From assembly GCA_040954595.2 (NCBI GenBank), contig CM082582.2, positions 3,534,001-3,598,000 of the forward strand: 64,000 nucleotides of DNA, in the 5' to 3' direction. The notes beneath the pieces are model-generated. The model saw only the letters and a list, made by a program, of their open reading frames with translations. It did not search any database and had not been told where the DNA came from. Source of the DNA: Balanoglossus misakiensis (taxonomy: Eukaryota > Hemichordata). Shown here piece by piece: positions 11,701 to 22,945 of the stretch. The number at the start of each line of letters is the position of its first letter. The first letter of the stretch is position 1. A program made the position numbers and the translations under genes.

Positions 11701-14700
11701 CATGGCATTGTGTCTTGGGATATCTTGTCACCTGCTTTTGTCAAAAGAGTAAGTTACCATCATTTGAGGAAATTTTATTAAATTTGTGCCTGAGAGAAAA
11801 TAATCACTAAACCTGATGCTAGAATAAATAGATCATTTTCATTTTCATTTATCAGGACTCCAAAAACAATGATTTTACAATTTACCTCACCTGTGTGATT
11901 TGCTGTCTTTTGTCAGGTTGCTGGTTATGTCAATAAAACTGGACAAACTGACGCCACTGTTTTACAGAAGTCTCTGGCCATTTTGGAATCTATAACATTA
12001 AACAGGTACATGTAGCTTGCTGTTCACATATCTATCAACAGCATCCCATATTGTGGCACTTGATATGCATTGCAACCCATTCTATGATGGTATTTATAGG
12101 TTACATGTAGTCTCCGTTGAATTCTGAGTTAAATCACGGGGTGGCGCTTCCTTTGTGCAATCTCCCTTCAGAATAAATTGGTTTTATCACTTGCACAAGC
12201 CAAGTTTATCAATGCTGAACAGAAAATACCCGGATTTATACTACATGAACGTCACAACAACAGGCTAGGCGTCTATATGATCAAATCTGTGGTTCCAGAA
12301 CTATATTTTGCATCATTGTCATTTGTAAATGCACAAAATGGTGACTGAATTTAATGGTTTGCTAGAGAAATGTATTTTGAGACTACTGCTATTTACATAC
12401 ATGTATGTGTTTTCTTTACTTTTTTCCCAGCAACGAGCTCTACCAGAATGTGTCACAAGAAACCACATTTAACAATCTTATTCCACACCTGAAGATGTAA
12501 GTATATCTTAGATGAGGATTTTGATAAGGATTTAAAGGGTGGTTTATATCTGTGTATGAAAAAAATGCTTTTTTAATGTGATAATCACTTACAGTACAAT
12601 GTGAGCTTCACATTTTTAATATTTTCAACAGTCAAGCGATAGTGTCATATATTTATGTTCTGTTCAACTAGGAACAACACTGAGGTCCAACAGAACTGTA
12701 TTGCATTAATGAATGCACTTTGTCTACGAGCACCTGAAGAACGACGAAAGGCAAGTTGACATTTCTACGTGCATGTTTATTATACTAAGATACGTGCAAC
12801 TGGTGAAATTTGCCTCTAGATCATAATGCACAACCAGTCTGTACCTGTGATGTTCTGCTGTTGATGTGAAAACTTATATCACTCTCGGGATAAAAAAGGA
12901 CAATTAAGATCATCTTTGACTTTGAATGTGAAAAATGCAAGAAAAAGAAAGTTTGGCTATGTACTCAATTGGAAGCTGACGCCTGAGATTCTGGACCTGT
13001 AGTTTGGCATTTATGCTTGGACTGAACCATGGTGGTGAAAGGGTTAAGTTTGTTGTCTGGTAGAAATCCAGTGTCAATCTATATTACTGTTTGTAATATG
13101 AACATAAGTTGACGCCTATCTTTGTTTCTTGTCTCCCACAGAAACTAAATGAGCAGTTGTCATCCAAGGAAGTCAGAGTTGTCCTTTTGGAGGTGAGTGT
13201 CATTTGTCCATTGAGGAGAAGGTTGAAGTATTTTATTGACAAAAATATGCAAAAATTGGTTGCTACTGGGGTGTTAAGTCCTTTCGACTGAAGATCCTTT
13301 GGACCTATGTGATTACTGAATAATAAACACTTGAATAAACTTTTGCATATTTTTTGTAGTCTGTAATTTTTCAGATGTGCAAACAGAGCCTTTACTGGTA
13401 CAAGTGCCTTTGCCACTGACATAAACCTGCAGATATCGCCATCATCTTCTTCATCTTATCAACTTTATCATCATCATCACCATCATCTCTATTGCTTACT
13501 TCAACTTTTACACTTCCTATCAAGTTTGTTTTCTGTAATCAAGATTGTTCACCAAATCTCCAGCCAAATCTGAAGGAGCCACAATGTCACCAGTGACACA
13601 AACAATATAACAAAGAAAATGTTAATATCTGATATTTCTCAATTACAACTCGCAGATACTGATGCTGTTATTTATTTTGTACGTCTTTCAGAGAGTGGTA
13701 AGGTCTCGTAACACAGGCGGTCAAGAGATGGCACACCAATTGTATGTCTTCCAACAATTGACCTTTAACCTTTTAGAGGCCAGAATGCTTACAACTCTCG
13801 ATGAATCGGTAAGTGTTCAATAAGGAAGCTTGTGTGGCGTTTTGCTTGAATATTCAGAAAAATTACGTTTTCAAACCAACTGTGTATGGCATTTGGACAC
13901 ATTTCTTTGTCCTTTGAATATTGTAAATCACAAGTAGATGATCCTATGTCCACCAAAGTTTCACACAAACATACTAAAGATACATTCTCAAACTGAATCT
14001 CAAAATAGTTCTAACTTTCCTAACAACTTGTAACAATCTCTAAATATTTAACCAGCAATTGTAGAAGAAACTACATGTAACCTTGGATTTAAAAAATCTG
14101 TGACATAGTATGTCTCTCAGTATACACAAGTTTCAGATTGTGCGAGTGACCATCAGCTATTGTGAGGCAACAGTTACACCTTTTTTAATAAATTTCATAA
14201 AGCTGCCCTTTTAAGCAGTGTGAATTCTGACAAGTATGATTTTGAGTCAATCTTAGAATTTCTTGAAATTTCAACCCTATACCTTTACATGTAATACGGA
14301 TAATTTTAAAGTTTCCCTTTTATTTCATATACAAAGTTGTACGTGCCTTAACCATTAAGGAAATATCCATACATACATGTCCAAAGTACTCTGCCCCCCC
14401 CCCCCCCACATTTTCTTCGTACCAAGTAATCACCAATGGTTTTCTATCATTGTCATAAACCACAATGAAGTATCTCAGATTTTATTTATAGATGCCGTAT
14501 CATGTAACTCTGAATACATGGAAATGTTCAAATCCTAGTTAGCCCATGCTTGGCTTATACAAGACCAAATACTCAGTGTTGAACTCAGAGATAGCATTTT
14601 GATGTTTCCTAACATACCTCGGAATTACCAGAATAGTGTCTCACAGTCCCTACTGAATGACTAAACATTTACCTTACCCTGTTAACTATACATATTATCA

Positions 14701-17700
14701 TACACCATTAATTAAAAATTTAGTGGAGGAAGGTTAGCTGGTGACATGTTTCACTTTGAATGAAATCCTCCCCCTCCCCATGGGGTGATTGCTTGGGAAT
14801 TCTCAGTGTCAGTCGCACAAGTAGAGCTTCTTGGACTTTGAGAATTATTTGGTGAATTGCGATTGGTCTAGTGATCAATCTCAACAATCTGTTTATCTCA
14901 ACAGACTCGGGGACAGGTGATACAAAGTATTGGTGACCTTCGTAAATTAGCATTCGACACGGATCATGAACAGCCACCAGTTAAAGGTCGACCTGCTGAA
15001 AGATTGCAAGAAGATTACAAGAAACTTGGCTTCACTGTAATTTTAATCCCATTGTTAAAATAGCAGATAATAATTGGTTTGTTCTCTGGTAATGCTAATG
15101 TCTGTACTGGACTCATGCCATGTATTGTTTTTCTATTTCTATACCATAAAACATTGCCTCCTCACACAACTTTACCCACTCTTTTACCTGCTGAGAGGAA
15201 ATTAATTAAACAACTTGAACGACTTCTGACTTGCTATCCACATCACTATTGTTCTCAAGTGGTCATCATGAATAAGCAATGTCTGATTGATCAGAATGAG
15301 CCTAACTATCATTTTTGAATGGAACAATACTGATAATGTGCATATAGAGCACTAATCCATACATTGCTGTATTTTGTGAATAACCGTGTATTATTTTTTT
15401 CCTTCCATCCAGGATACTAACAACCCTGCCAATGATTTCAGAGAAGTCCCTCCTGGTATGTTGGTCTTGGACAACATGATATATTTTGCTAAAAATCATA
15501 CAGAAAATTACACAAAGGTAAGATGGAAGATATTACACTCTTTACAGCTAGTCTGTCACTGAAACACTCAACTTCATGTAAATATTCCTGCAAGATAAAA
15601 AAACATCAGAGTATTACTTTTGAGCTCATGATTGACAAAATAAGCTGTTTTGTTGCTGTAAATATACATTTAGCATCCATGGTAGGCTTATTATAGTGTC
15701 CTTTATGATGACTGTGAAAAAATTTGAAACAGAAATGTAATTGTTTCTTAGAGCACAAGGCTTCACTGTAAGTCGTCCCTCGTTCACGGCAAGTTTTTTT
15801 TAATGACTTCAAAGATTGCAGACATGGTCGGAGATACTATATAGAAAATTCTTCACCGTCAGTGAGAAAGAGACAAGATGCAAATCATTCACAGTGACTC
15901 ATTTTGTGTTTGTGCAGACAGTTTTAGAGAACTCTTGTCGAGCAGATGAGCATGCTTGTCCATTTGTCAATACATGTATACATCTGATGAAAATGTTGTG
16001 TGAAATCCTCAAAGTTGGTGAACAACGTAAGTTATTTATACTTGTCCATTATTATATTATGCGTACAATTATTATATGTTTTTTGTATAACTACAAAGGG
16101 ACGATGAGTTATTACATTATGTGAACATCCAGAAAGACAAATGCTTTGACTGTTCAAGTGCTGAAAGTATCTAACCACTTCTTGAATGCCATAGTTATGC
16201 CCCAGGGCAACAGATGGCAAAACAATAAAATACCTGGCAAACACATAATCCTTGTTTGAATTTGAAAGATTTTGCTTCAGGCATGTCAGAGTTTGGCTGC
16301 AAATTAACAGATTTCAGTCTCTGGACTTAAAATTGCCGTTGTTTGCAAATGTGTAAAATATAATGTTACGCTCCTTATGTTTGCCTCAACAAATTCCATT
16401 CTTAATCAAAGTTGCAACAGTACTCCTATCATTAGCTAACAGGGTTTTTTTCAGTTAACAGTATTTGAACAATTTTAAACTTGATTTTTCAAACTTCAGC
16501 TGCTGAGACTGGACAGGAATACTATCCAATGTTTTTTACCTGTGATAATGCATTTGAAGAATTCTTCTGTATTTGCGTACAACTTTTGAATAAAACCTGG
16601 AAAGAGATGAGAGCGCGCATCAGTAAAGAAGACTATGGATTGGTAAGAAATCTATACCTAGTCATTACCATGTTACGTGCTGTATAATTAATTTAAATTT
16701 ACGATTTTTTTTTCTGATTTGTTAAAAAACATTTTTATGTGCCATTTCTCTGGATATTTCTATTGTATTTCACAGGCAATTATTCCATGTTTGCTCAAAA
16801 AATCTACTTCTTAAAACAATTTTATTTTCGCGAGCAATTAATTTTCGCGAAATACGTGAGAGCCAAAATAGCGTGAAAATAAAAAGTAGCGTAAATATTT
16901 TTGAAGATAACAATGCAGTGAATGAAATAAGAGAACGCAAAAATTAATACTCACGAAACAGTGGCCTCTCAGTCTCTAGATATGGCGAAAATTTTAACTC
17001 GCGAAAATAAAAATGTTTTACAGTACCGGTATCCAAATTTTGTCAAATTGATAAAACTGGTAGCTTATCTTAACCCATAAATATGTTTAGAATGTCAATG
17101 CTAGTATTTCACACACATGTCACTTAATCTAATCAACAGAACTAGTACTGGCGGTCTGTCTGTTCCCAAACCTAAGCAAATATATTATAAATGATTGTTC
17201 TTGTCCTTGATGATATTTTGTTGTCTTCAATTGTCAGGTTATGGCAACTGTGAAAGAACAAATCACCAGGACACTGAACGAAAGGCCAGCATCGATGGAT
17301 AGCTTTAAGACGAAGATCTTCGGTCTCGGCTACAACAAAATTGTGCAACTGAGAGAACAAGAGAGACTTGAAAAGGCTGAGTGGGATTCACAAGCAAAAC
17401 CTGTCTTGTAAGTATTGGGCAAAAGTTGGTCAGAATTTCAAGAAGCTACCATTATAACAGTATACGCATATTGACTCTGGTGTCTCATACACATTGTTTG
17501 CTTGTTTACAGGGAATTACGAGAGCATCTCAAACCCTCCATTATTGAGCTGATTAAACAGCAACGCCTGTCAAGCCTGGTTGAAGGAACACAGTTCAATA
17601 AATTCACCACTCGCGGAAGAATAAAGGGTAAAACTTGTGTTTTATATCATAAGCTGTCTGTGTGTGTAATCATAACTGAAATCACAGTTTCACATTTAAA

Positions 17701-20700
17701 ATCCACAGACCTCCCCCTGTCTACATTCAAAATCAAAACTGTCACTTAGTGTGGTTTCAGGGAAATTTTTGCCTTTGTTTTTGTGTAAGAACTGTATTTC
17801 TCAGGAATCCCTTGCTAATTTGCATTGTAAAATATGTTTTTAGAGTTCTAGGTTGATGTGCTAAAACTATGGTGAAAGTGTCATTGCTACATACGTATTG
17901 CCAATTATATAGTGTTGTTGCCCACAAAATAAAACTGATGATTAGTATTGGTATAGGCATATATACCATGGGACCTTATGGGATCGGTTGCGTTTGTATG
18001 TATGTATGGATGTATGTATGGATGGATGGATGGATGTATGTCTGTATGTCCGTCCACATCAAAAACTTGAAAACCGCTGCGCGTATCACCTCAATATTTG
18101 GTGTGTAGGTGCAGGCTGGGCTGTAGATGGGAGTTTGTCCAAACGAAGTTGCCAGGCCCAAAAATATGCAAATTAGCTGGAAAAATGTGAAATTTATCAA
18201 AACTCTGAAAGTCAACAACTACTCGTCAGATTGCTTTAAAAATTGGTATGCATGTACCATATGTCAACCTCACATCGACCTGTAAGTGTTAAGTTAATAT
18301 CATCGATGTTTTATTTTTTATGAATTTTTTAGTCTTTTTATTAAATTTATACCTTTACTTATACCTCTATGGTTAAGCTATGTCCACGTCTTATCGTGGA
18401 ATTCTGGTCTGTGCAATAGTCCTGTACAATGAAGTCTATTGGTCAGTGAGCACAATGGGGCCAAAATAAAAGGCAAAATTTTGGGCTCACCTGTAACACC
18501 TGCTTAACACATTAATTATGTGCATACCTAATTCCGGGCTAACTAATAGGGCTAGAGGTTTCGTTCTTGTGGGACATGGACCAGTATAGGGTCAAAATTT
18601 CTTGCCAAAATTTTGGGTGACCTCAGGTGACCTTTGACCTACTTTATCATATCTTGGCATCCAGAGCAGGTACAGACTTGGCGTTTGGAGGGTTGGGACT
18701 AAAATTGAAAAGCCAAAATTGGGGGTCACCCGTGACACCTGCATATCTCATTTATTATGTGCATACCTAATTCCAGACTAACCAATAGGGCTATAGGTTT
18801 GGTTTTTGTTGAACATGGACCAGTATAGGGTCAAAATTTCTTGCCCAAATTTTGCATGACCTCAGGTGACCTTTGACCTACTTTATCATATCTTGGCATC
18901 CAGAGCAGGTGCAGACTTGGCGTTTGGAGGGTTGGGACTAAAATTGAAAAGCCAAAATTTGGGGTCACCTGTGACACCTGCATATCTCATTAATTATGTG
19001 CATACCTAATTCCAGACTAACCAATAGGGCTATAGGTTTGGTTTTTGTTGAACATGGACCAGTATAGGGTCAAAATTTCTTGCCCAAATTTTGCATGACC
19101 TCAGGTGACCTTTGACCTACTTTATCATATCTTGGCATCCAGAGCAGGTACAGACTTGGCGTTTGGAGGGTTGGGACTAAAATTGAAAAGCCAAAATTTG
19201 GGGTCACCTGTGACACCTGCATATCTCATTAATTATGTGCATACCTAATTCCAGGCTAGCCAATAGGGCTAGAGGTTTTGTTTTTGTTGAACATGGACCA
19301 GTATAGGGTCAAAATTTCTTGCCCAAATTTTGCATGACCTCAGGTGACCTTTGACCTACTTTATCATATCTTGGCATCCAGAGCAGGTACAGACTTGGCG
19401 TTTGGAGGGTTGGGACTAAAATTGAAAAGCCAAAATTTGGGGTCACCTGTGACACCTGCATATCTCATTAATTATGTGCATACCTAATTCCAGACTAACC
19501 AATAGGGCTATAGGTTTGGTTTTTGTTGAACATGGACCAGTATAGGGTCAAAATTTCTTGCCCAAATTTTGCATAACCTCAGGTGACCTTTGACCTACTT
19601 TTCCATATCTTGGCATCCAGAGCAGATATGCTTATTGCTATGTTGCTATGTGCTATGTTGGCTTGGGCCCGATATTGCTGCTTGCAGATCTGCTTGCAAT
19701 GTCACCTGTAATTTTTATTCTGGTGTGTCACTGTTTCCGCATAATCCTCAAATGGGACCACAGTGTCCTTGACGCTATTTTTTTCACTGGTGATATTGCC
19801 AAAATAGCTAAATTTTGAGCTGTTTAGCAGCCAATGAGCTAAGAAAATTTATTGCTGTAAACTTTTTTTGACACTACTTCCCTACAATGTATTTCAACTA
19901 TTGTGCAATTCTATTGAGTTTTTCACAAGGACAACATGATAATGGCAAACATATGCCACCACGTTGTCAGTTAGTTTACTGAGCCAGAGTAAAACATTGA
20001 CTTTTCAAACAAAATTTCCTCTGATATATTTTCCAAACCTGTTTTTCCAGCAGGGAGTGTATTGGACAATGACTTGTTGTGTAAGTCAAATTTTATGCCA
20101 TAGCTAATTTTTGTTTACTTTACTTGGCAGATAAGTACTGGTATTGCAGATTGTCACCAAATCATAAAGTATTACACTATGGAGATATAGATGGTAGTCA
20201 CCAACCTCCCATTGAAGCACTTCCAAATAAATGTAAGTATTACAGGCATTTAATAAGGCGCTCAGTATCCATTAGAATACAGTCCTTGTGATCCACACTT
20301 TGTCTGTTTTTGTTCGAAGGGTACAGACTTAAACAGATTTGGTTTCACACTCATTACTATTATCTTCCATTTCTAAACAAGAATATGCAAATAGAAGCTG
20401 TTCGTTTTGACTGAAAATGTCTGTCTCGTTCCAGGGTATGCCATCACTTTAATTGCATGAAAATTGTCATTTTTTAAAAAATCTTTTCAACTTCATCCTC
20501 AAGGATAAAATGTTTTCACTTTCTACCTAAAATGGATGTCATGTCAATTACCTGTTTATTTATGTATAGTGATATACGTACAAAATTGTAGCACCAACTT
20601 TTTAGGAACTTGCTACAGATATTACTTCAATTGACACTGTCATAGCCGATGCAAAACTGATTGTCCTAATCTATTGTCACCATGTTGATTTTTTAACAGT

Positions 20701-21877
20701 ACAAGTGTCTGAAATTAGGAATTTGGTGACAGGAAAAGACTGCCCTCACATGAAGGATGTTAAAAGGGTAGGAACTCTCATCTTTTTGTGTTATATGCAT
20801 TTTGGGCACAAAAAGTGCAGTTGACTGACGTTCCATTTGTCCATGTGTTTGTCTGTCCAACTACATGTATCTATCTCTCTGTCTAGAACTATGTGTCAGA
20901 GATGCCTGGACTGATTTTTAAAAAAACATCAGGGACCTAATTCCCACAGGGCTGTACACTGATTGCACTGAACACAGCTAAAACTTCTGTCCCTATAAAA
21001 CTAAAATTCAGCAATAACATGTTACTCTCATACAACTTTTAATTTCAGGGTCAAAGTCAAATAGCTCTGGCGTTTTCAATTATTCATGATCCCATTGGAG
21101 AAGAGGATGCATTGAACTTTGTGGCACTTAACACTCATGTGGTAGGTATTAACTTGGTGATCAGTTTCCACCAACTTTCTGGCAATAGTTTTGTATCATG
21201 CGCATTTTGTTTATTCCCTTGGTGCATTCTATACCTGACGTCTAATGAAGGCTTACTATTAAAGCCCCCATAGCTGCCAAATTTCACATATTTTTTCCAC
21301 AATAAAAACTTCAAATATATTCCCTATCCTCTAAAATCTTCACCATTAAGCCATATTACTTGTACTTGTATCAGTTTGTCATCTCTTGGCGACGCATATC
21401 ACGATAGCTGCGTACTGTTTGTATGGAGGCTGATTAAATGCGTGTGGCACCGTTGTTACACAGCATTTTCAAATTGCTACATACAGCCACAATCGGGCAT
21501 TGATAAGATGTCCATGTATACTATCAGGAAGCTTATTTAGATGGACTAATTTATTTGAAAATCATGAAAATAATGCAACAAGTGGCAGCTCTAGAGGCTT
21601 TAAGACACTGCACCTTGAACTTTGCTTTTTGCTGTCAAATTCTGATCAGTTCTGTTTTGTTTTTTTGCCGGCACAGTTCCACATTTGGACGGACGGCATC
21701 AACGCACTTCTCAGCAATGAAATGACCAGTGAAGAAGCCAAGAATGATATGGAGACACTGCTTGGAATGGAGATTCGACTTCGCTTACTGGACACGGAAA
21801 ACGTGCACATTCCCGGACAGCCACCGCCAATTCCAAACCCACCAACCAGTTATGACTTCTACTATGACTTCCATTGA
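8771..21877 (+). CDS. ELMO: ELMO (engulfment and cell motility) protein, complete, 19 exons
   Basis: Exons: 8771-8890, 10475-10639, 10898-11067, 11649-11748, 11917-12005, 12431-12496, 12672-12750, 13142-13192, 13692-13808, 14905-15036, 15413-15517, 15918-16026, 16500-16642, 17238-17407, 17512-17627, 20131-20232, 20700-20767, 21049-21141, 21677-21877. Phases join without a break into 731 residues; human ELMO1 is 727. Matching landmarks: ITEKNRNEI (exon 2), [10 protein letters not shown] (exon 4), EMAHQLYV (exon 9), [19 protein letters not shown] (exon 13), [12 protein letters not shown] (exon 15), [10 protein letters not shown] (exon 17). N-terminal armadillo-like region, ELMO domain about 320-490, PH domain about 550-680, and a Pro-rich PPPIPNPP tail that in the family binds the DOCK SH3 domain. 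Known role: cytosolic partner of DOCK1-type Rac exchange factors in phagocytosis and migration. Intron 7 uses a GC donor. ELMO1/2/3 assignment is not possible. Confidence 0.97.
9134..9148 (+). repeat. Poly-G run in ELMO intron 1
   Basis: A run of about 15 G. The rest of intron 1 (8891-10474) shows no other recognised element except a possible MITE end, TTAAAGGGAGGG, at 10013. Confidence 0.7.
12751..13141 (+). other. GC-AG intron (ELMO intron 7)
   Basis: The exon 7 end reads AAG followed by GCAAGT, the usual context of the rare GC donor, and the acceptor is CCCACAG ending at 13141. Using it gives the in-frame join ERRK-KLNEQ, matching the family at this point. No GT donor nearby keeps the frame. 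Confidence 0.85.
16814..17025. mobile_element. MITE, CTGTAAAAC family, in ELMO intron 13
   Basis: Diverged copy of the element at 7653-7862, in the same orientation, sharing GAGAGCCAAAATAGCGTGAA and CAGTGGCCTCTCA. The left tip is eroded; the right tip GTTTTACAGTA is intact. Confidence 0.75.
17945..19710. repeat. Dispersed element containing 239-bp satellite array, ELMO intron 15
   Basis: After a short TATG/GATG microsatellite (17995-18050), a tandem array of about five monomers of 239 bp runs from about 18455 to 19622. The anchor CATGGACCAGTATAGGGTC recurs at 18575, 18814, 19053, 19292 and 19531, exactly 239 bp apart. A diverged single relative lies in the first lectin gene (about 27545-27810), so the monomer belongs to a dispersed repeat amplified here. 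Non-coding. Confidence 0.9.
18618..19596 (-). promoter_or_regulatory. Five repeated DR1 nuclear-receptor-type sites
   Basis: Each 239-bp monomer has TGACCTTTGACCT at 18628, 18867, 19106, 19345 and 19584. On the minus strand this is AGGTCA-A-AGGTCA, the DR1 consensus bound by RXR, HNF4 and COUP-TF receptors. In the first four monomers a third AGGTCA follows four bases away (DR4). In the fifth it is mutated (TAACCT). Receptor use is inference only. Confidence 0.55.
21263..21599. mobile_element. TTAA-flanked MITE in last ELMO intron
   Basis: 337 bp with ends AGCCCCCATAGCTGCC and, inverted, AGCCTCTAGAGCTGCC. TTAA lies at 21259-21262 and 21600-21603. The same family lies upstream of lectins A and C (32533-33299, 48097-49698), where a LINE is inserted in it. 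This copy shows the structure without the LINE. Confidence 0.85.
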
Positions 21878-21923
21878 ACCATTCTTTTCCCTTATCCCAG
21901 AAAAGGAATTGGGACTGGAAAAC

Positions 21924-21929
21924 AATAAA
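21924..21929 (+). terminator. Possible ELMO polyadenylation signal
   Basis: AATAAA 47 bp after the stop codon. It is close to the stop, and later AATAAA motifs (for example about 23322) could be used instead. Confidence 0.4.
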
Positions 21930-22141
21930 CTTTTTCACTTTACCCACGAATACCATATGCAGTATAAACATACACTATGTACCACTTTATGTGTTATAGA
22001 ATATCTACTAGTCTTTTGTGAATGTTACTTTCATTTGCAAACAATTAAGTCAAATGCCAAGTGACTGTATGCTTCAAGTAAAAAAAAAAACATTTGTCAA
22101 GCTCACAAAGTAGTTTGTAGTTTTTCTGCATAAAAGGTTAA

Positions 22142-22365
22142 AGTGAAGAGGTCGTTGCGCCGTGTTTGTTTATAAACATTACAATTCATCCACAACAAAT
22201 TAGATCATTCTTAGAATGAACAAAGCAGCCAACTGTAGTGTAGACTTGGCATGGCAGCAACTGAAGATCCTAGTAGGTCGTGGCGACTGCAGTGGGGTTT
22301 TTGCTGGTATGGGAGGACATATTCTCATTAAGGGGACACCTTCGCGGCGCGACGACCCCTTCCCT
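22142..22365. mobile_element. TTAA-flanked MITE downstream of ELMO
   Basis: 224 bp between TTAA at 22138-22141 and 22366-22369. Ends read AGTGAAGAGGTCGTTGCGCC and, inverted, AGGGAAGGGGTCGTCGCGCC. Non-coding; a third TTAA-type family in this window. Confidence 0.8.
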
Positions 22366-22799
22366 TTAAGGATATATAGTGGAAGTTAAAAGAAGATATA
22401 CTAGGTCATCCAGTATTTCACTGTCATGGCGACAGTTCCCACGTAAATGAGTACCAAGTACCCAGAAAAAATGGTGATGCATCATCAGATAATTTTGTAC
22501 ACTTCGTTTTAGTATATTCATAAAGTTTTCAAGCTTTCAATGTCAGCATAGGCATGGCAAACATTATCTATTTCAAACAGATATCAGCTTGTTTTAAACA
22601 GTGTCATCTCAAAGTCATCTCAAAGTCATCTCATTCAGCAATATCTTGACACATCATTATCAACAGGGGAAGGGCACATTGTCTTCAGCAAACTCTGATG
22701 TTTAAAGCTTTGCAGTCTTCAAATCTGTATTTAACTAATTGATCTTCAACCCACAGGAATGCATGTCTGTGACATCAGGCTCAATCATATTCGTCTACT

Positions 22800-22945
22800 A
22801 TTGGCAGTACATGTGAGCTGTTGAATGAAATTAAATTAGGTCCAATGACCAGGAATAATAATTGTTGTAAAAGCGCCTTGAGGACAAAATATTGCAGATA
22901 CGTGCGCTATTTAAGAACTCACTATTCCTATTATTTTCAATTCCT
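22800..22945 (+). repeat. Retroposon 3' tail
   Basis: Contains GGTCCAATGACCAGG, then AAAGCGCCTTGAGG and GTGCGCTATTTAAGAA, a layout typical of LINE/SINE 3' ends with a small stem. A relative with the same GGTCCAATGACCAGG core lies at about 62650-62795, downstream of DPM1. Confidence 0.55.

Noticed and set aside
18455-19622. CRISPR-like regular repeat spacing
   Set aside because: Head-to-tail 239-bp satellite with no spacers, in an animal intron.
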